64,000 bases of DNA from Denitrobaculum tricleocarpae (lineage in GTDB: Bacteria; Pseudomonadota; Alphaproteobacteria; Kiloniellales; Kiloniellaceae): NCBI RefSeq assembly GCF_007004665.1, contig NZ_ML660054.1:124001-188000 (forward strand), read 5' to 3'. Shown piece by piece: positions 35,253 through 44,368 of the stretch. Made by a program: the position numbers and the translations under genes. Within the stretch, counting starts at the first letter, position 1. Each line of letters opens with the position of its first letter. The notes under the pieces are model-generated. The model had not been told where the DNA came from. It made no database searches and worked only from the letters and a program-made list of their open reading frames with translations.

Positions 35253-36794
35253 TCACGCGGTGCCGACGGTCGAGAGTTCCGTCACGAGTCGAAATGATGT
35301 GATTACCTGATCGAGTTGCGCATGGGGCTGAAGGTGCACCGTGCAACTATAGACGCCCGGACGTCCCGGCGTCTCCCGCACCGATACCCGGCCTTCCCGC
35401 AGAGGGTACTTGGCCTTTTGCTCCGGCGATGCCCCGTCGACAGCCGAGCAGTAGTTCAGCAGCCAGCGTTGCAGGAACTCCTCGCACTCTTCGGCGGTGA
35501 TGAAGGAGCCGACCCGGTCGCGCCCCATGACCTTGACGTAATGGCTGAAGCGCGAAACACAGAGGATATACTGCAGCATAGCCGAGAGCCGCGCATTCAC
35601 ATTCGCCGAAGGCCGGTCATAGGTTTTGGGCAGTTGGACGGCCTGATTGCTGTAGAAAACCGAGTATTCGCTGTTCGCGCATTTGCTCAAGGGAATGAAC
35701 CCGAGATTGCTCAGCTCCATCTCCTGCGTTTCGGAGACCGAGACATCGGTCGAGTACTTGATCGCGATTCCTCTGCGGTCGGTATCGAAACTCTGCACGG
35801 TCAGTCCCGGTACCAGGCCGTAACCGACCACGTCGCGCGCGGCGCCACGGATGTCCGCGAACCAGCCGCTGTCGAAAAAGTTTCTGATCAGGATGCCGCC
35901 AAAGGCATAGGCCGCGCTGCCCCAGAGATAGCGGCTGTCGGTATTGCCCGAGACGGCCTCATTGTAACGGAATCCGCAGTCCGGTGCGGCTCCGTCTTTA
36001 TAAGGCAGCCGCATGAGGATCCTGGGCAGGGTCACGCCGAGAAAGCGCGCATCCTCCAATTCGCGCAGGGACCGCCAGCGGTCGTATTCCGGCTGCCGAA
36101 ACACCGTTCCGAGATCGATCGGTGTCCCCAGATCCCGGAAGCTGTCCAGGCCCAGCAATTCCGGTGCCGCCCCCACGATCAGGGGTGCAAAGGCCGCGGC
36201 TGAGACCTGCGCGAGCGACTTCAGTGTCGAGACATCATCCGTCGGATGATCCTTGCCGCGCTTATGACGGACTTCATAGTCGCCGATCAGCACACCGTAA
36301 GGCTCTCCGCCCGGCATGCCGAACTCATTCTCGTAGATTTTGGTGAAGAGCTGGCTTTGATCGAATTCGATCGCGCGCTCCATATCGCGCGTCACCTCGG
36401 CCCAGGAGATATCCAGAACCTTGATTTTGACTCCGGCTTCCTGATCGGCCTGCTCGACCAGGTAGTCGACGCCCCGCCAGGAGGCTTCCAGTCTCTGGAA
36501 CCTGTGATGATGCAGGATGGCATCGACTTGATCGGACAACAGCCGGTCCAGATAAGCGATATCCCGGTCCAGCGCCGCGAGGATCGCCTCCCGGTCGTAG
36601 GGTGGTTGCAGCAGCTTACCGTCACCGAACCAGAGCCGCAGACCCTGAATTGCATGAGTGGTCGAGAGAAAAGCCTGCAGGCGGTCGCCGTCGCCGTGCA
36701 AGCCGGTTGCCAGACTCGTGCTGCCCACGGCCTCGGAACGCCGTTCGCGAAGCGCGGCGGAAACGCCGGCAAGCGTGACAGCAGCTTGAGTCAT
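35253..36794 (-). CDS. second TssC-family sheath protein (ImpD / TssC40-type)
   Basis: Predicted 513 residues, homologous over its length to the neighbouring TssC. Shared segments include [20 protein letters not shown] with GGEPYGVLIGDYE, the C-terminal ARLSAMLQYILCVSRFSHY and KVMGRDRVGSF. It has its own N-terminal extension (about 1-60) and lacks a partner TssB gene of its own. Paired tssC genes are known in imp-type clusters of Rhizobium and Agrobacterium. The second copy is usually required but its position in the sheath is unclear. It follows tssC by 119 bases, with a hairpin in the gap. Confidence 0.93.
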   Translation of the reverse strand: MTQAAVTLAGVSAALRERRSEAVGSTSLATGLHGDGDRLQAFLSTTHAIQGLRLWFGDGKLLQPPYDREAILAALDRDIAYLDRLLSDQVDAILHHHRFQRLEASWRGVDYLVEQADQEAGVKIKVLDISWAEVTRDMERAIEFDQSQLFTKIYENEFGMPGGEPYGVLIGDYEVRHKRGKDHPTDDVSTLKSLAQVSAAAFAPLIVGAAPELLGLDSFRDLGTPIDLGTVFRQPEYDRWRSLRELEDARFLGVTLPRILMRLPYKDGAAPDCGFRYNEAVSGNTDSRYLWGSAAYAFGGILIRNFFDSGWFADIRGAARDVVGYGLVPGLTVQSFDTDRRGIAIKYSTDVSVSETQEMELSNLGFIPLSKCANSEYSVFYSNQAVQLPKTYDRPSANVNARLSAMLQYILCVSRFSHYVKVMGRDRVGSFITAEECEEFLQRWLLNYCSAVDGASPEQKAKYPLREGRVSVRETPGRPGVYSCTVHLQPHAQLDQVITSFRLVTELSTVGTA

Positions 36795-36838
36795 AGCAGC
36801 AGTTTGGCCCGGCAGGCGGCACTCTCATGAGGCGCCGG

Positions 36839-36858
36839 CGGCTGAAGCCCTTCAGCCG
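36839..36858 (-). terminator. 8-base perfect hairpin between tssC and its paralogue
   Basis: CGGCTGAA (36839-36846), loop GCCC and TTCAGCCG (36851-36858) form a perfect 8-base stem with a 4-base loop in the 119-base gap. Without a T-tract it is more likely a message-stability or attenuation element that lowers expression of downstream genes relative to tssB-tssC. Confidence 0.4.
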
Positions 36859-36913
36859 ACCGGTCGCACTCACAGGATCTGCCCCCGCCGAACATTCCCC
36901 TAGCCAGGCGTCA

Positions 36914-38413
36914 TCAGCCGCCGATTTGAGGAATCTTGGCGACCATGCGCATAGAGGTCGTCAACTCTTCCATTTGCAGCCACGGACGCATCCAGGCCAC
37001 TGCATTGTAGGAGCCCGGCGCGCCCGGAATTTCCTTCACCTGGACCTTGGCCTCGGCCAGTGGGTACTTCGCCTTCATTTCCTGACCCGAGCTGGCATTG
37101 CCGTTGACATAGTTCAGGATCCAGCGGTTCAGCCAGTCTTCGCAGTCCGACGCCTCCATGAAGGAACCGATCTTGTCCCGCGCCATGATCTTCAGGTAAT
37201 GCGCAAAACGAGAGGTAGCCATCATGTACGGCAAACGGGCCGAGATCGCTGCGTTCGCCGTTGCTTCCGGACGATCGTACTTCTTGGGTTTCTGCGCGGT
37301 CTGCGCACCGAAGAAGACCGCATAGTCGGTATTCTTGTAGTGACAGAGCGGCAGGAAGCCGAGCTTGCTGAGTTCGGCCTCGCGCCGGTCGGTGATGCCG
37401 ATTTCCGTCGGGCACTTCTGATCCGGGTCGCCGTCGTCACTCATGAAGACATGGCTGGGCAGATTATCCACCCGGCCGCCGCCTTCCGCGCCGCGGATGG
37501 CCGTGCACCAGCCGTACTGGGCGAAGGCATCGGTCATTTTCGTGCCCATGACATAGGACGCATTCATCCAGGTGTACTCGTCATGCCCCATGGGCTTGGC
37601 GGCACCGTTCGCGTCCATCTCGCCTTCCTCGAAACCAAACTCCTCGACCGGCTTGGTGTTCTCGCCGTAAGGCAGACGGGCCAGCACGCGCGGCATGACC
37701 AGACTGACGAAACGCGCATCCTCGCTCTCACGGAAAGAACGCCATTTCGCGTACTCGATGGATTCGAAAATCTTCTCGAGATCCCGCGGCTTGGAGAGTT
37801 CGTTGTAGTCGTCGAAACCGAAGAGCTTCGGACCGGCCGCTGAGATAAAGGGTGCGAAGGAGGCCGCGGCCACATTCGACATGCTGGTTAGCAGCTCGAC
37901 ATCTTCCGGATGATTGGTGAATTCGTAGTCACCGATCAAAGCCCCGAAGGGCTCGCCGCCGGGCGTACCGAATTCGTTTTCGTAGATCTTCTTGAAGGTC
38001 TGGCTCTGATCGAACTCGACCGCCTTGCTGAGATCCTTGTAAAGATCGCGTTTCGAGACGTTCATCATCCGGATCTTGAGCGTGGCGCTGGTCTCGGAAT
38101 TCATCACCAGATGATGCAGTCCGCGCCAGGAGCCTTCCAGCTTCTGAAATTTCTCGTTGTGCATGACGGCGGCCAACTGCTTCGACATGGCCTTGTCGAT
38201 TTCTTCGATCGCCTGATTGAAGGTCACGGTCAGGTTCTTGCTGTAGCTGACCGTTCCCTTGAGGGCTTCCTCGGTCAGGGTCTTCAAGAGTTCCGTCGCG
38301 CGCTCCGGCTCGGTCTGCTTGGTTGCCCCGATCGCCTGCTCCAGCAGGCTGACTTCGCCTTCGGCCTCTGTCGTTTGGGCTTCGGCTTGGGCATCGGTTT
38401 CAGTCTGGCTCAT
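36914..38413 (-). CDS. tssC: T6SS sheath large subunit TssC
   Basis: Predicted 499 residues. TssC signatures include [39 protein letters not shown] with [14 protein letters not shown], and the C-terminal [20 protein letters not shown] with [14 protein letters not shown]. TssB-TssC heterodimers form the contractile sheath. An N-terminal acidic tail of about 30 residues precedes the core. It starts in a TAATG overlap with the tssB stop, so production is coupled to TssB. Confidence 0.97.
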   Translation of the reverse strand: MSQTETDAQAEAQTTEAEGEVSLLEQAIGATKQTEPERATELLKTLTEEALKGTVSYSKNLTVTFNQAIEEIDKAMSKQLAAVMHNEKFQKLEGSWRGLHHLVMNSETSATLKIRMMNVSKRDLYKDLSKAVEFDQSQTFKKIYENEFGTPGGEPFGALIGDYEFTNHPEDVELLTSMSNVAAASFAPFISAAGPKLFGFDDYNELSKPRDLEKIFESIEYAKWRSFRESEDARFVSLVMPRVLARLPYGENTKPVEEFGFEEGEMDANGAAKPMGHDEYTWMNASYVMGTKMTDAFAQYGWCTAIRGAEGGGRVDNLPSHVFMSDDGDPDQKCPTEIGITDRREAELSKLGFLPLCHYKNTDYAVFFGAQTAQKPKKYDRPEATANAAISARLPYMMATSRFAHYLKIMARDKIGSFMEASDCEDWLNRWILNYVNGNASSGQEMKAKYPLAEAKVQVKEIPGAPGSYNAVAWMRPWLQMEELTTSMRMVAKIPQIGG

Positions 38414-38943
38414 TATTCTTTTCCTTTATCCGCGTCGCCTTCAGCCGCCTCATCGACGCCCAGTTCGCCTGAGAGTTCGGACAGCGCGTCCTTGTTCTGC
38501 AGAACACGCTCCAGCAGCGCCTCGAGATCCTCGGATCGGTCCACCTTGCTCATAAGATCGCGGAGCTGATTGCGGGTTTCCAGAAGCTTTTTAAGCGCCG
38601 GCACCTGTTCGACAACGGCACCCGGCTCGAAGTCCTCGATCGAACGGAACTTCAGATCAACAGCCATTTCGCTGTCATCGCCCTTTAAGGTGTTCTCGAC
38701 CTTCATCTGCAGACCGGGATTGATCCGCCCCATGACCTGATTGAAGTTGTCGCGGTCGATCTGAACAAACTTGCGGTCTTTCAAGGATGCCAGAGGTTCC
38801 GTCGGATCGCCGGAAAAATCGCCCATGACACCAACGATAAACGGCAGTTCCTTCTGAACGACCGCTCCTTCCGTTTCGACATCGTAGCTGATGTGTACGC
38901 GTGGTTTGCGGACGCGCTCCAATTTACTGTGAATACTCGCCAT
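38413..38943 (-). CDS. tssB: T6SS sheath small subunit TssB
   Basis: Predicted 176 residues. It shows the TssB/ImpB core: [56 protein letters not shown], followed by an acidic helical C-terminus (about 140-176). The stop overlaps the tssC start (TAATG). The 221-base space before it, after tssA, contains an AT-rich stretch (about 39060-39090) that may hold an internal promoter. Confidence 0.96.
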   Translation of the reverse strand: MASIHSKLERVRKPRVHISYDVETEGAVVQKELPFIVGVMGDFSGDPTEPLASLKDRKFVQIDRDNFNQVMGRINPGLQMKVENTLKGDDSEMAVDLKFRSIEDFEPGAVVEQVPALKKLLETRNQLRDLMSKVDRSEDLEALLERVLQNKDALSELSGELGVDEAAEGDADKGKE

Positions 38944-39164
38944 GATCCCTGTCCTCAGTTGCTCGTACTATATGATTCGCCACGCTCGCGGCGCTCTACT
39001 CGACCACAACACCCGTGGCAGCCATAAAATTCCTGTCGGCAGCTTTACGTCTCGAAACTCATCGTAACACAAATTATCACAATCTTGTCCCCGCGGCTGC
39101 CGTTATGCCGCCTCCGTTCTGCCGCCTTACCGATAAAAACGCCTTAGACCGCATTTAACTCCGC

Positions 39165-40286
39165 TCAGTAGCCGTCATCAGCCGGCGGTGGCGCAATGCC
39201 TGCCCGCATCAGGAACCCGCGCCGCGCCTCGTCATCGGGGATCAGCTCAACCAGAAGATCCGACAAAGGCATGCGCGCACGTCGCACCATTTCCTCCAAG
39301 GTATAGGAAAGTGTCGAGTGAGGTTCCGTCTTGCGGAAGAACTCCGCAACCTTCAGCAAGGTGTTGAAGGCGTCCTCCCGGCTCGCGATTGCGCCTGCGA
39401 CAGCCGTTGCAGGGCCTGCCGCCGCGGCCGGTGCCGCGCCCCCACCCTCAGATGCCGCCTCTTCCACCGCCGGCGCGTCGGAAATCAGTTTATCCTTTGC
39501 CAGGAATCCGATTTCGTCGCGGATGGTCTGCAGCAGGTTGCGGATGTTGGAAGCCGGCGGCGAGTCCGCGCCGCACTTCTCATCCAGTGCCGCGTTCAGC
39601 TTCGCGAATTCCTCCATCGCGGCGTCGAGATCGGCGACCAGTTCACCGTAAAAAGACGCAGGGGACTCGGCGACGGCCCGCGTCATCTGTTCCATGGTCA
39701 AAGCGCCGGCATCGATCCGGGCCTGACGTTTCTCTTCGTCGGCAACCTTGGCCAGCTCGCCGGCCTGCTCGTACTGCCAGAAGGCATAAGGCAGATCGCT
39801 GCTGCCCTGCGTGATCTGGACTTTTCTGATCGGCTGAATAAGCGTGCCGTCACCACCGTCACCATTCAGGCCGGTCACGGGTGCGACCTTGGTCTCGAGA
39901 CCGTCCTCGTCCTCGAGCGGATAAAGGTCATCCCAGAAGTTTTCGACCAGCCCATGCATCAGGCGGAACCCATCCCGCAAGCCGCCAAAGCCGTGGGCGC
40001 GCAACAGCGCTTCGGTCAGCCAGGCCGCGATTTCCAGATCCTTCGATCGGGTCGCGATAACATCCGGGGAAAGCTCGAGGATGGAGCGCCACTCGTCGAG
40101 AAACCCGGCGGGTTCATCGTCCATCTCCATGTTCCGCTCGGCTGCCCGGGCCGCCGAGCGCGCATCCTTGATCTGGTAGTAAACCGATGTCGGCGAGGCA
40201 TCGTCACGCAGGTTTTCGCCAGCGGCGGCGTCCCCTTCGATCGGGGCCAGCAGAGCCTCAAAATCCAAATTCTCTTGCGACGCCAT
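39165..40286 (-). CDS. tssA: T6SS cap/assembly protein TssA (ImpA)
   Basis: Predicted 373 residues with the ImpA N-terminal domain (about 8-130, LLAPIEGDAAAGENLRDD, ARSAARAAERNMEMDD, DLEIAAWLTEALLRAHGFGG) and a shorter C-terminal helical domain ending HSTLSYTLEEMVRRARMPLS. The length places it in the shorter TssA class. TssA guides tube and sheath priming from the baseplate. It is the first gene of the T6SS run, so the main promoter probably lies in the region above 40286. Confidence 0.94.
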   Translation of the reverse strand: MASQENLDFEALLAPIEGDAAAGENLRDDASPTSVYYQIKDARSAARAAERNMEMDDEPAGFLDEWRSILELSPDVIATRSKDLEIAAWLTEALLRAHGFGGLRDGFRLMHGLVENFWDDLYPLEDEDGLETKVAPVTGLNGDGGDGTLIQPIRKVQITQGSSDLPYAFWQYEQAGELAKVADEEKRQARIDAGALTMEQMTRAVAESPASFYGELVADLDAAMEEFAKLNAALDEKCGADSPPASNIRNLLQTIRDEIGFLAKDKLISDAPAVEEAASEGGGAAPAAAAGPATAVAGAIASREDAFNTLLKVAEFFRKTEPHSTLSYTLEEMVRRARMPLSDLLVELIPDDEARRGFLMRAGIAPPPADDGY

Positions 40287-40916
40287 AAACTCTTACTCGC
40301 CAAAATCAGGAAAAAGACCAGCCGAGGCCGGCCGCGCGGGAAAGTGGCCTGAAGCCATGCCGGGGCACCAAAGAATTCCAATGCGTGAGAGAAAGGCGGC
40401 AAAACCCCCGAACCGAAGGCTATGCCAAACGCCGTCAATCGGCGCGAATCCCTTCCCCCCAAAAGCCCGCTTAAAGCCAATGCGAAGGGAATCACTGTCG
40501 TCGTGAACTCGCATCCCCGTCCCTCAACACACGCGACACTATAGGCTTTTCTAGGTTCACGCCGAAGCGTTTCACCTTCGAAAAACACGTGTTCTTAATT
40601 TGCTCTGGAACAATAGTCTGGAAACCCGTGGATTTTCAATACTTTCCTCTTCTTCCTTGAGAAAGTGTTTTGATAGGGCGTGACTGTGCAAAGCCTGCGC
40701 AACGTCCGGCTGCAGCCCTGATCCTACAACCTTTCATACCTGCCGATGCTCCGCATCGCCCCGAAAGGCAGGGAACAAACAGATAAATTTGCAACATTCC
40801 AAAGCAAAAGTGACGCCAAAGTGAATGGAATTTGTAGACATACGATAACCAAATGTTAACCATAATTCTTGTATCACAACTTTGCCACAGGCCTAGCTGA
40901 TCAACGGACCCCGAAG
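40287..40916. other. 630-base divergent intergenic region upstream of tssA
   Basis: Noncoding between tssA (minus) and the protease gene (plus). It has a nested inverted repeat at 40739-40772 (CCTGCC/GGCAGG enclosing GATGC/GCATC). A TATAGT -10-like hexamer occurs on the minus strand near 40541-40546, and an AT-rich stretch on the plus strand (about 40800-40880) may hold the protease promoter. This is the likely control region of the T6SS, but I cannot assign a firm promoter or operator. Confidence 0.4.
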
Positions 40917-41825
40917 ATGATGAGTAGCTTATTCGCCCTTACAGAGATTTTTGACCGGCCTGCAGCCGCTGCAGCCAAGCGACGCGCGCGGAAAAAGGCC
41001 GGCTTTGCGGTCAGGGGCCTCGTGGTTGGCGGGCTTTTGCTCGGTGCCGCAGCCTGTACGACCGCCACAACACCTCCCGCGAATACAGCCGAATCCATTA
41101 TCGAATCCGCACTTTCCTCTTCCGTTCAACTCTTCACCGAGCGCGAAGACGGCCGCCGGCGCACCGGATCCGGCGTTGTTTTCGCGCTGGCCGGTGAACG
41201 TTCCTACATCGTCACCACGGCGCATCTGCTGGAACCGCAGGTCCCGCAAAAGGTCTTCGTGGCGCTGCCCGGACAAACGGAACGCACCGAAGCGCAGGTT
41301 CTGACGATCAATGCGGAAAAGGATATCGCGCTTCTGGAAACAACACCTCTTCGCGTGAAGCCCGTGCATTTTCAGGAGGATGCCCGGCTCGGCGAAAACA
41401 TCTGGGTGGTTTCTTTTCCCTGGGGACGCCGTGTCACGGTGGTGAACGGTTTCGTCAGCCAGATCGCGCAGGAAAACGATAACCCCGCGTCGATTACGCG
41501 CGGACCGATCAGTCTGATCGATGCGACGGTCAGCTATGGCACCAGCGGCGGCGGTGTCTTTAACGGCAAAACTGGAAATCTTTTGGGGATCGTGCGGGGC
41601 TACCGCACGGCAAAACTCTCGGTACCGGGCGGTAACGGTCAAAGTCTGAGCGTGCCGATCGCAGGCGAAACAACGGTCATTCCGATTTCGGATATCCGCT
41701 GTCAGTTAGAAGAAGCGCAATTGGCCCACCTGACACCAATCGACGACTGGGCCAGTCTTGACGATGGCGGTTTCGGCTGCCCCAAAGTCACAGCTTCGAG
41801 GTCCGGTGCGACAAAAACCAACTAG
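40917..41825 (+). CDS. trypsin-like serine protease, probable lipoprotein
   Basis: Predicted 302 residues starting at ATG 40917; the ribosome site is weak, and the next ATG at 40920 is also possible. A basic N-terminus leads to a hydrophobic stretch ending LLLGAAAC, a plausible but imperfect lipobox. The protease domain carries a full catalytic triad in order: His103 (VTTAHLL), Asp136 (KDIALLE) and Ser210 (GTSGGGVF). It resembles short Deg/HtrA-like proteases without a PDZ domain. Divergent from tssA. It may act in the periplasm; whether it belongs functionally to the T6SS is unproven. A stem-loop follows the stop. Confidence 0.85.
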   Translation: MMSSLFALTEIFDRPAAAAAKRRARKKAGFAVRGLVVGGLLLGAAACTTATTPPANTAESIIESALSSSVQLFTEREDGRRRTGSGVVFALAGERSYIVTTAHLLEPQVPQKVFVALPGQTERTEAQVLTINAEKDIALLETTPLRVKPVHFQEDARLGENIWVVSFPWGRRVTVVNGFVSQIAQENDNPASITRGPISLIDATVSYGTSGGGVFNGKTGNLLGIVRGYRTAKLSVPGGNGQSLSVPIAGETTVIPISDIRCQLEEAQLAHLTPIDDWASLDDGGFGCPKVTASRSGATKTN

Positions 41826-41872
41826 CGTTTGGCTCCTCGCACCGTTCTTTCATTATCTATACAAGCACCAAG

Positions 41873-41898
41873 GGGCACGGATCGTAAGACCCGTGCCC
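41873..41898. terminator. bidirectional stem-loop between convergent genes
   Basis: GGGCACGG (41873-41880) and CCGTGCCC (41891-41898) form a perfect 8-base GC-rich stem with a 10-base loop, between the convergent protease and DUF1344-like genes. T-tracts are poor on both sides, so efficiency is uncertain. Confidence 0.55.
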
Positions 41899-41917
41899 TC
41901 GGCTTTAGTGCGTCTGC

Positions 41918-42172
41918 TTACTGGGCAGGAGCAATCGACGTAGCGACGTTCTTGCCGTCCTGCTCTTCGTAAGAAACCGTGACCTCGGTTCCAGGAGCCA
42001 GGCCATCAAGAGGAACGCCCTCTACGACCTCAAAGGTCGTGCCGTCTTCAAGCGTCAGGGTGCTGGTTCCAGGATCGGCCATGGCGATGCGACCGGAAGC
42101 TTCTGCTGCATGCGCCGCGCCGGCGAAACCCAAGAACGCGAAGACGGAGAGAGCAGTGATTAACTTTTTCAT
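41918..42172 (-). CDS. small exported DUF1344-like protein
   Basis: Predicted 84 residues. ATG at 42172 was chosen because a classic signal peptide follows (KKLITALSVFAFLGFAGAAHA); a longer reading frame upstream lacks this. The mature part of about 60 residues has SGRIAMADPGTSTLTLEDGT and GTEVTVSYEEQDGKNVATSI, the pattern of DUF1344 proteins of Alphaproteobacteria. These are small periplasmic beta-proteins of unknown function. Single gene, with its own upstream space. Confidence 0.8.
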   Translation of the reverse strand: MKKLITALSVFAFLGFAGAAHAAEASGRIAMADPGTSTLTLEDGTTFEVVEGVPLDGLAPGTEVTVSYEEQDGKNVATSIAPAQ

Positions 42173-42366
42173 AGTCTGTATCCCAATTTGGTTACGGATT
42201 GCAATTAGTTGCGTGATTAAATCTATGTCCGGCAGCAACAAGCGTGAAGGGACAAGATCCGGCCAAAATTGTGTCAGCGAAAGGCTACATCCACAGGGCT
42301 GTGACCGCTTCGGGGCACGCCCTTTTTCATCCTTTGCATGAACGCTGGAATTCCGGGAAAAATACG

Positions 42367-43044
42367 CTAAACCAGTAGCTTGCTTAGGCGTCCTGAAGCC
42401 GCCTTCAACAAACCAATTGATTGATTTTGCATGCGCTCAGTAAAGCGTGACGACGGCCCCGAGAGGGTCAGAGCTCCCCGCAGTGCCCCATCCCGCCCCA
42501 GCAACGCCACAGCAACCGCCGAGAGATCCGGATTCCGCTCACCGATCGAGCGGTAATATCCGGCTCTTCGCACCTCCTTGCTGGCCTGATCCTGCGCTCC
42601 CGAGTAAGCCTGCAGGACATGCGCGGCGGCGCCACGGTCCAGAGGCAGCCGCACGCCCTCATCCAGATGATGCCTCACCGCATGTCCGGAGTTCTGGCGG
42701 TAGAGACACACCCGTTCCGACGCTTCCCGGACATAAAACGACGCCGTTTCTCCCGTCGCTTCCACCAGTGCCCGCAGTTCAGGCCTGATGTGCTCGCCCA
42801 GATCGAAGCTGCGCCTGTAGACCGATCCCAGGCGCCAGACGCTCGCTCCCAGCCGATAGAGCCCCGCTTCGTCGCGCGAGAGGTATCCGAAGCGCTCCAG
42901 CGACGCCGAGAGCCGCAGGATGGTGCTCTTGTAGAGGCCGGTCTCCTCGGCCATCTGCGCCAGGCTCAGGGTGCGCCGCTCCTCGCCGAAAGCCTCCAGA
43001 ATGGAGAGCGCCCGCTCCACCGCCTCGACCCGCTGTTCCTTCAT
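42367..43044 (-). CDS. IclR-family transcriptional regulator
   Basis: Predicted 225 residues. An N-terminal winged helix-turn-helix (about 5-65, LSLAQMAEETGLYKSTILRL) precedes the IclR effector-binding domain (about 75-220, with YVREASERVCLYRQNSGHAV and LSAVAVALLGRDGALRGALT). Divergent from the CoA-transferase/lyase pair with 127 bases between the starts, so it most likely controls that operon and itself. The ligand is presumably a substrate of the pair. The palindrome at 43091-43103 is a good operator candidate. Confidence 0.92.
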   Translation of the reverse strand: MKEQRVEAVERALSILEAFGEERRTLSLAQMAEETGLYKSTILRLSASLERFGYLSRDEAGLYRLGASVWRLGSVYRRSFDLGEHIRPELRALVEATGETASFYVREASERVCLYRQNSGHAVRHHLDEGVRLPLDRGAAAHVLQAYSGAQDQASKEVRRAGYYRSIGERNPDLSAVAVALLGRDGALRGALTLSGPSSRFTERMQNQSIGLLKAASGRLSKLLV

Positions 43045-43090
43045 CTCCCCGCTCCTTCAGGGCTGCCACCGTTCTGCCTGCCAGAATAAT

Positions 43091-43115
43091 AGAACATCGT
43101 TCTTGCACACAGAAC
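43091..43115. promoter_or_regulatory. candidate IclR operator
   Basis: AGAAC-ATC-GTTCT (43091-43103) is a perfect palindrome, and a further AGAAC half-site begins at 43111, exactly 20 bases after the first, about two helical turns. It lies in the space between the divergent IclR gene and the CoA-transferase gene. Binding by this regulator is an inference from position and symmetry. Confidence 0.5.
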
Positions 43116-43171
43116 ACGACCTTTATTAGCAATGCGCGCAAGATCGATACTCCTTTGAGGAATGCGCGCTC

Positions 43172-44368
43172 ATGTCTCCACTCACCGGCGTCCGGGTTCT
43201 GGACCTGACCAATGTCCTGGCTGGCCCCTTCTGCTGCCATCAACTCGCGCACCTGGGGGCCGAGGTTATCAAGGTGGAGGTTCCCGGGCGGGGAGACCTG
43301 GCCCGCCAACTCGGTGCCGATGCCGAACTGAATCAAAAACTTATGGGCGTTTCTTTCCTCGCCCAGAACGCGGGAAAGCAGTCCGTCACCCTCAATCTCA
43401 AAAGCGAAAAGGGCGTGGCCCTCTTAAAGCAGCTTGTGCGAACCGCCGACGTCCTGGTCGAAAACTTCCGGCCCGGCGTCATGGATCGCCTCGGCGTGGG
43501 TTGGCAGGTACTCAAAGACGTGAACCCGCAGCTCATCTACTGCGCGATTTCAGGCTTCGGCCAGGACGGCCCCTGGCGGGACCTGCCGGCTTATGACCAG
43601 ATCGTCCAGGGCGTCTCCGGCGTGATGAGCATCACCGGTGATGCCGACACCGCTCCCTATCGGGTCGGCACTCCGATCAGCGACACCATCGGTGGCCTGA
43701 CGGCGGCCTTCGCGATCACTGCCGCCCTCCAGGGCCGCGACCGGACGGGTGGCAGCTTCATCGATGTCTCCATGCTGGAGGCCACTCTCTCGACCATGGG
43801 CTGGGTTCTGTCGAACTGGCTGATTGCGGGGCAGCGGCCGAGCCCAAACGGCAACGAGAATTCTACCTCCGCGCCCTCGGGCACCTTCGCGACAGCCGAC
43901 GGACCGCTCAATGTTGCGGCCAACAAGCAGGAACAGTGGGAGATCCTCTGCCGCTTTCTCGAGCGGGAGGATTTGCTGCAGCATCCCGACTACGTCACCC
44001 GCGAAGCCCGGAAGATCAATCGCTCGGCCTTGAAATCGGAACTGGAGAAGTCCTTTAAAACCAGACCCGCAAGCTACTGGTCTGACGCGTTGAATCATCG
44101 CGGCGTGCCTGCCGGGATGGTCCTGGAGGTTCCCGATATCCTCGCGCACCCGCAAATCTCGGATCGCGGCATGCTCGCGTCTTTCACGGCGGTTCCCGGC
44201 ACCGGGCGTGACATCCAGGTCGCGCGGACCGGTCTCAAGCTGAACGGCGTTCCGCCTGCCGTCGCCGATCCCCCGCCCCGGCTCGGCGAGCATAATGAAA
44301 AGGTTTATGGCGCACTCGGCCTGAGTCTGGCCGACATCGAAAGCTTGAAAAAGGAACAGGTGATATGA
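43172..44368 (+). CDS. CaiB/BaiF-family (class III) CoA-transferase
   Basis: Predicted 398 residues. Family III CoA-transferase marks are GVRVLDLTNVLAGPFCCHQL, LGAEVIKVEVPGRGD, KSEKGVALLKQLVRTADVLV, ENFRPGVMDRLGVG and YCAISGFGQDGP, followed by the conserved Asp region at YDQIVQGVSG. The enzyme moves CoA between two acids. It overlaps the next gene by 4 bases (ATGA), so the two are translated together. Together they suggest activation of a citrate-like acid to its CoA ester, which the lyase then cleaves. The actual acid is unknown. Confidence 0.92.
   Translation: MSPLTGVRVLDLTNVLAGPFCCHQLAHLGAEVIKVEVPGRGDLARQLGADAELNQKLMGVSFLAQNAGKQSVTLNLKSEKGVALLKQLVRTADVLVENFRPGVMDRLGVGWQVLKDVNPQLIYCAISGFGQDGPWRDLPAYDQIVQGVSGVMSITGDADTAPYRVGTPISDTIGGLTAAFAITAALQGRDRTGGSFIDVSMLEATLSTMGWVLSNWLIAGQRPSPNGNENSTSAPSGTFATADGPLNVAANKQEQWEILCRFLEREDLLQHPDYVTREARKINRSALKSELEKSFKTRPASYWSDALNHRGVPAGMVLEVPDILAHPQISDRGMLASFTAVPGTGRDIQVARTGLKLNGVPPAVADPPPRLGEHNEKVYGALGLSLADIESLKKEQVI

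Noticed and set aside
40016-40588. 190-codon minus-strand frame over the tssA start
   Set aside because: Overlaps tssA in another frame and runs into the noncoding upstream region; no family pattern.
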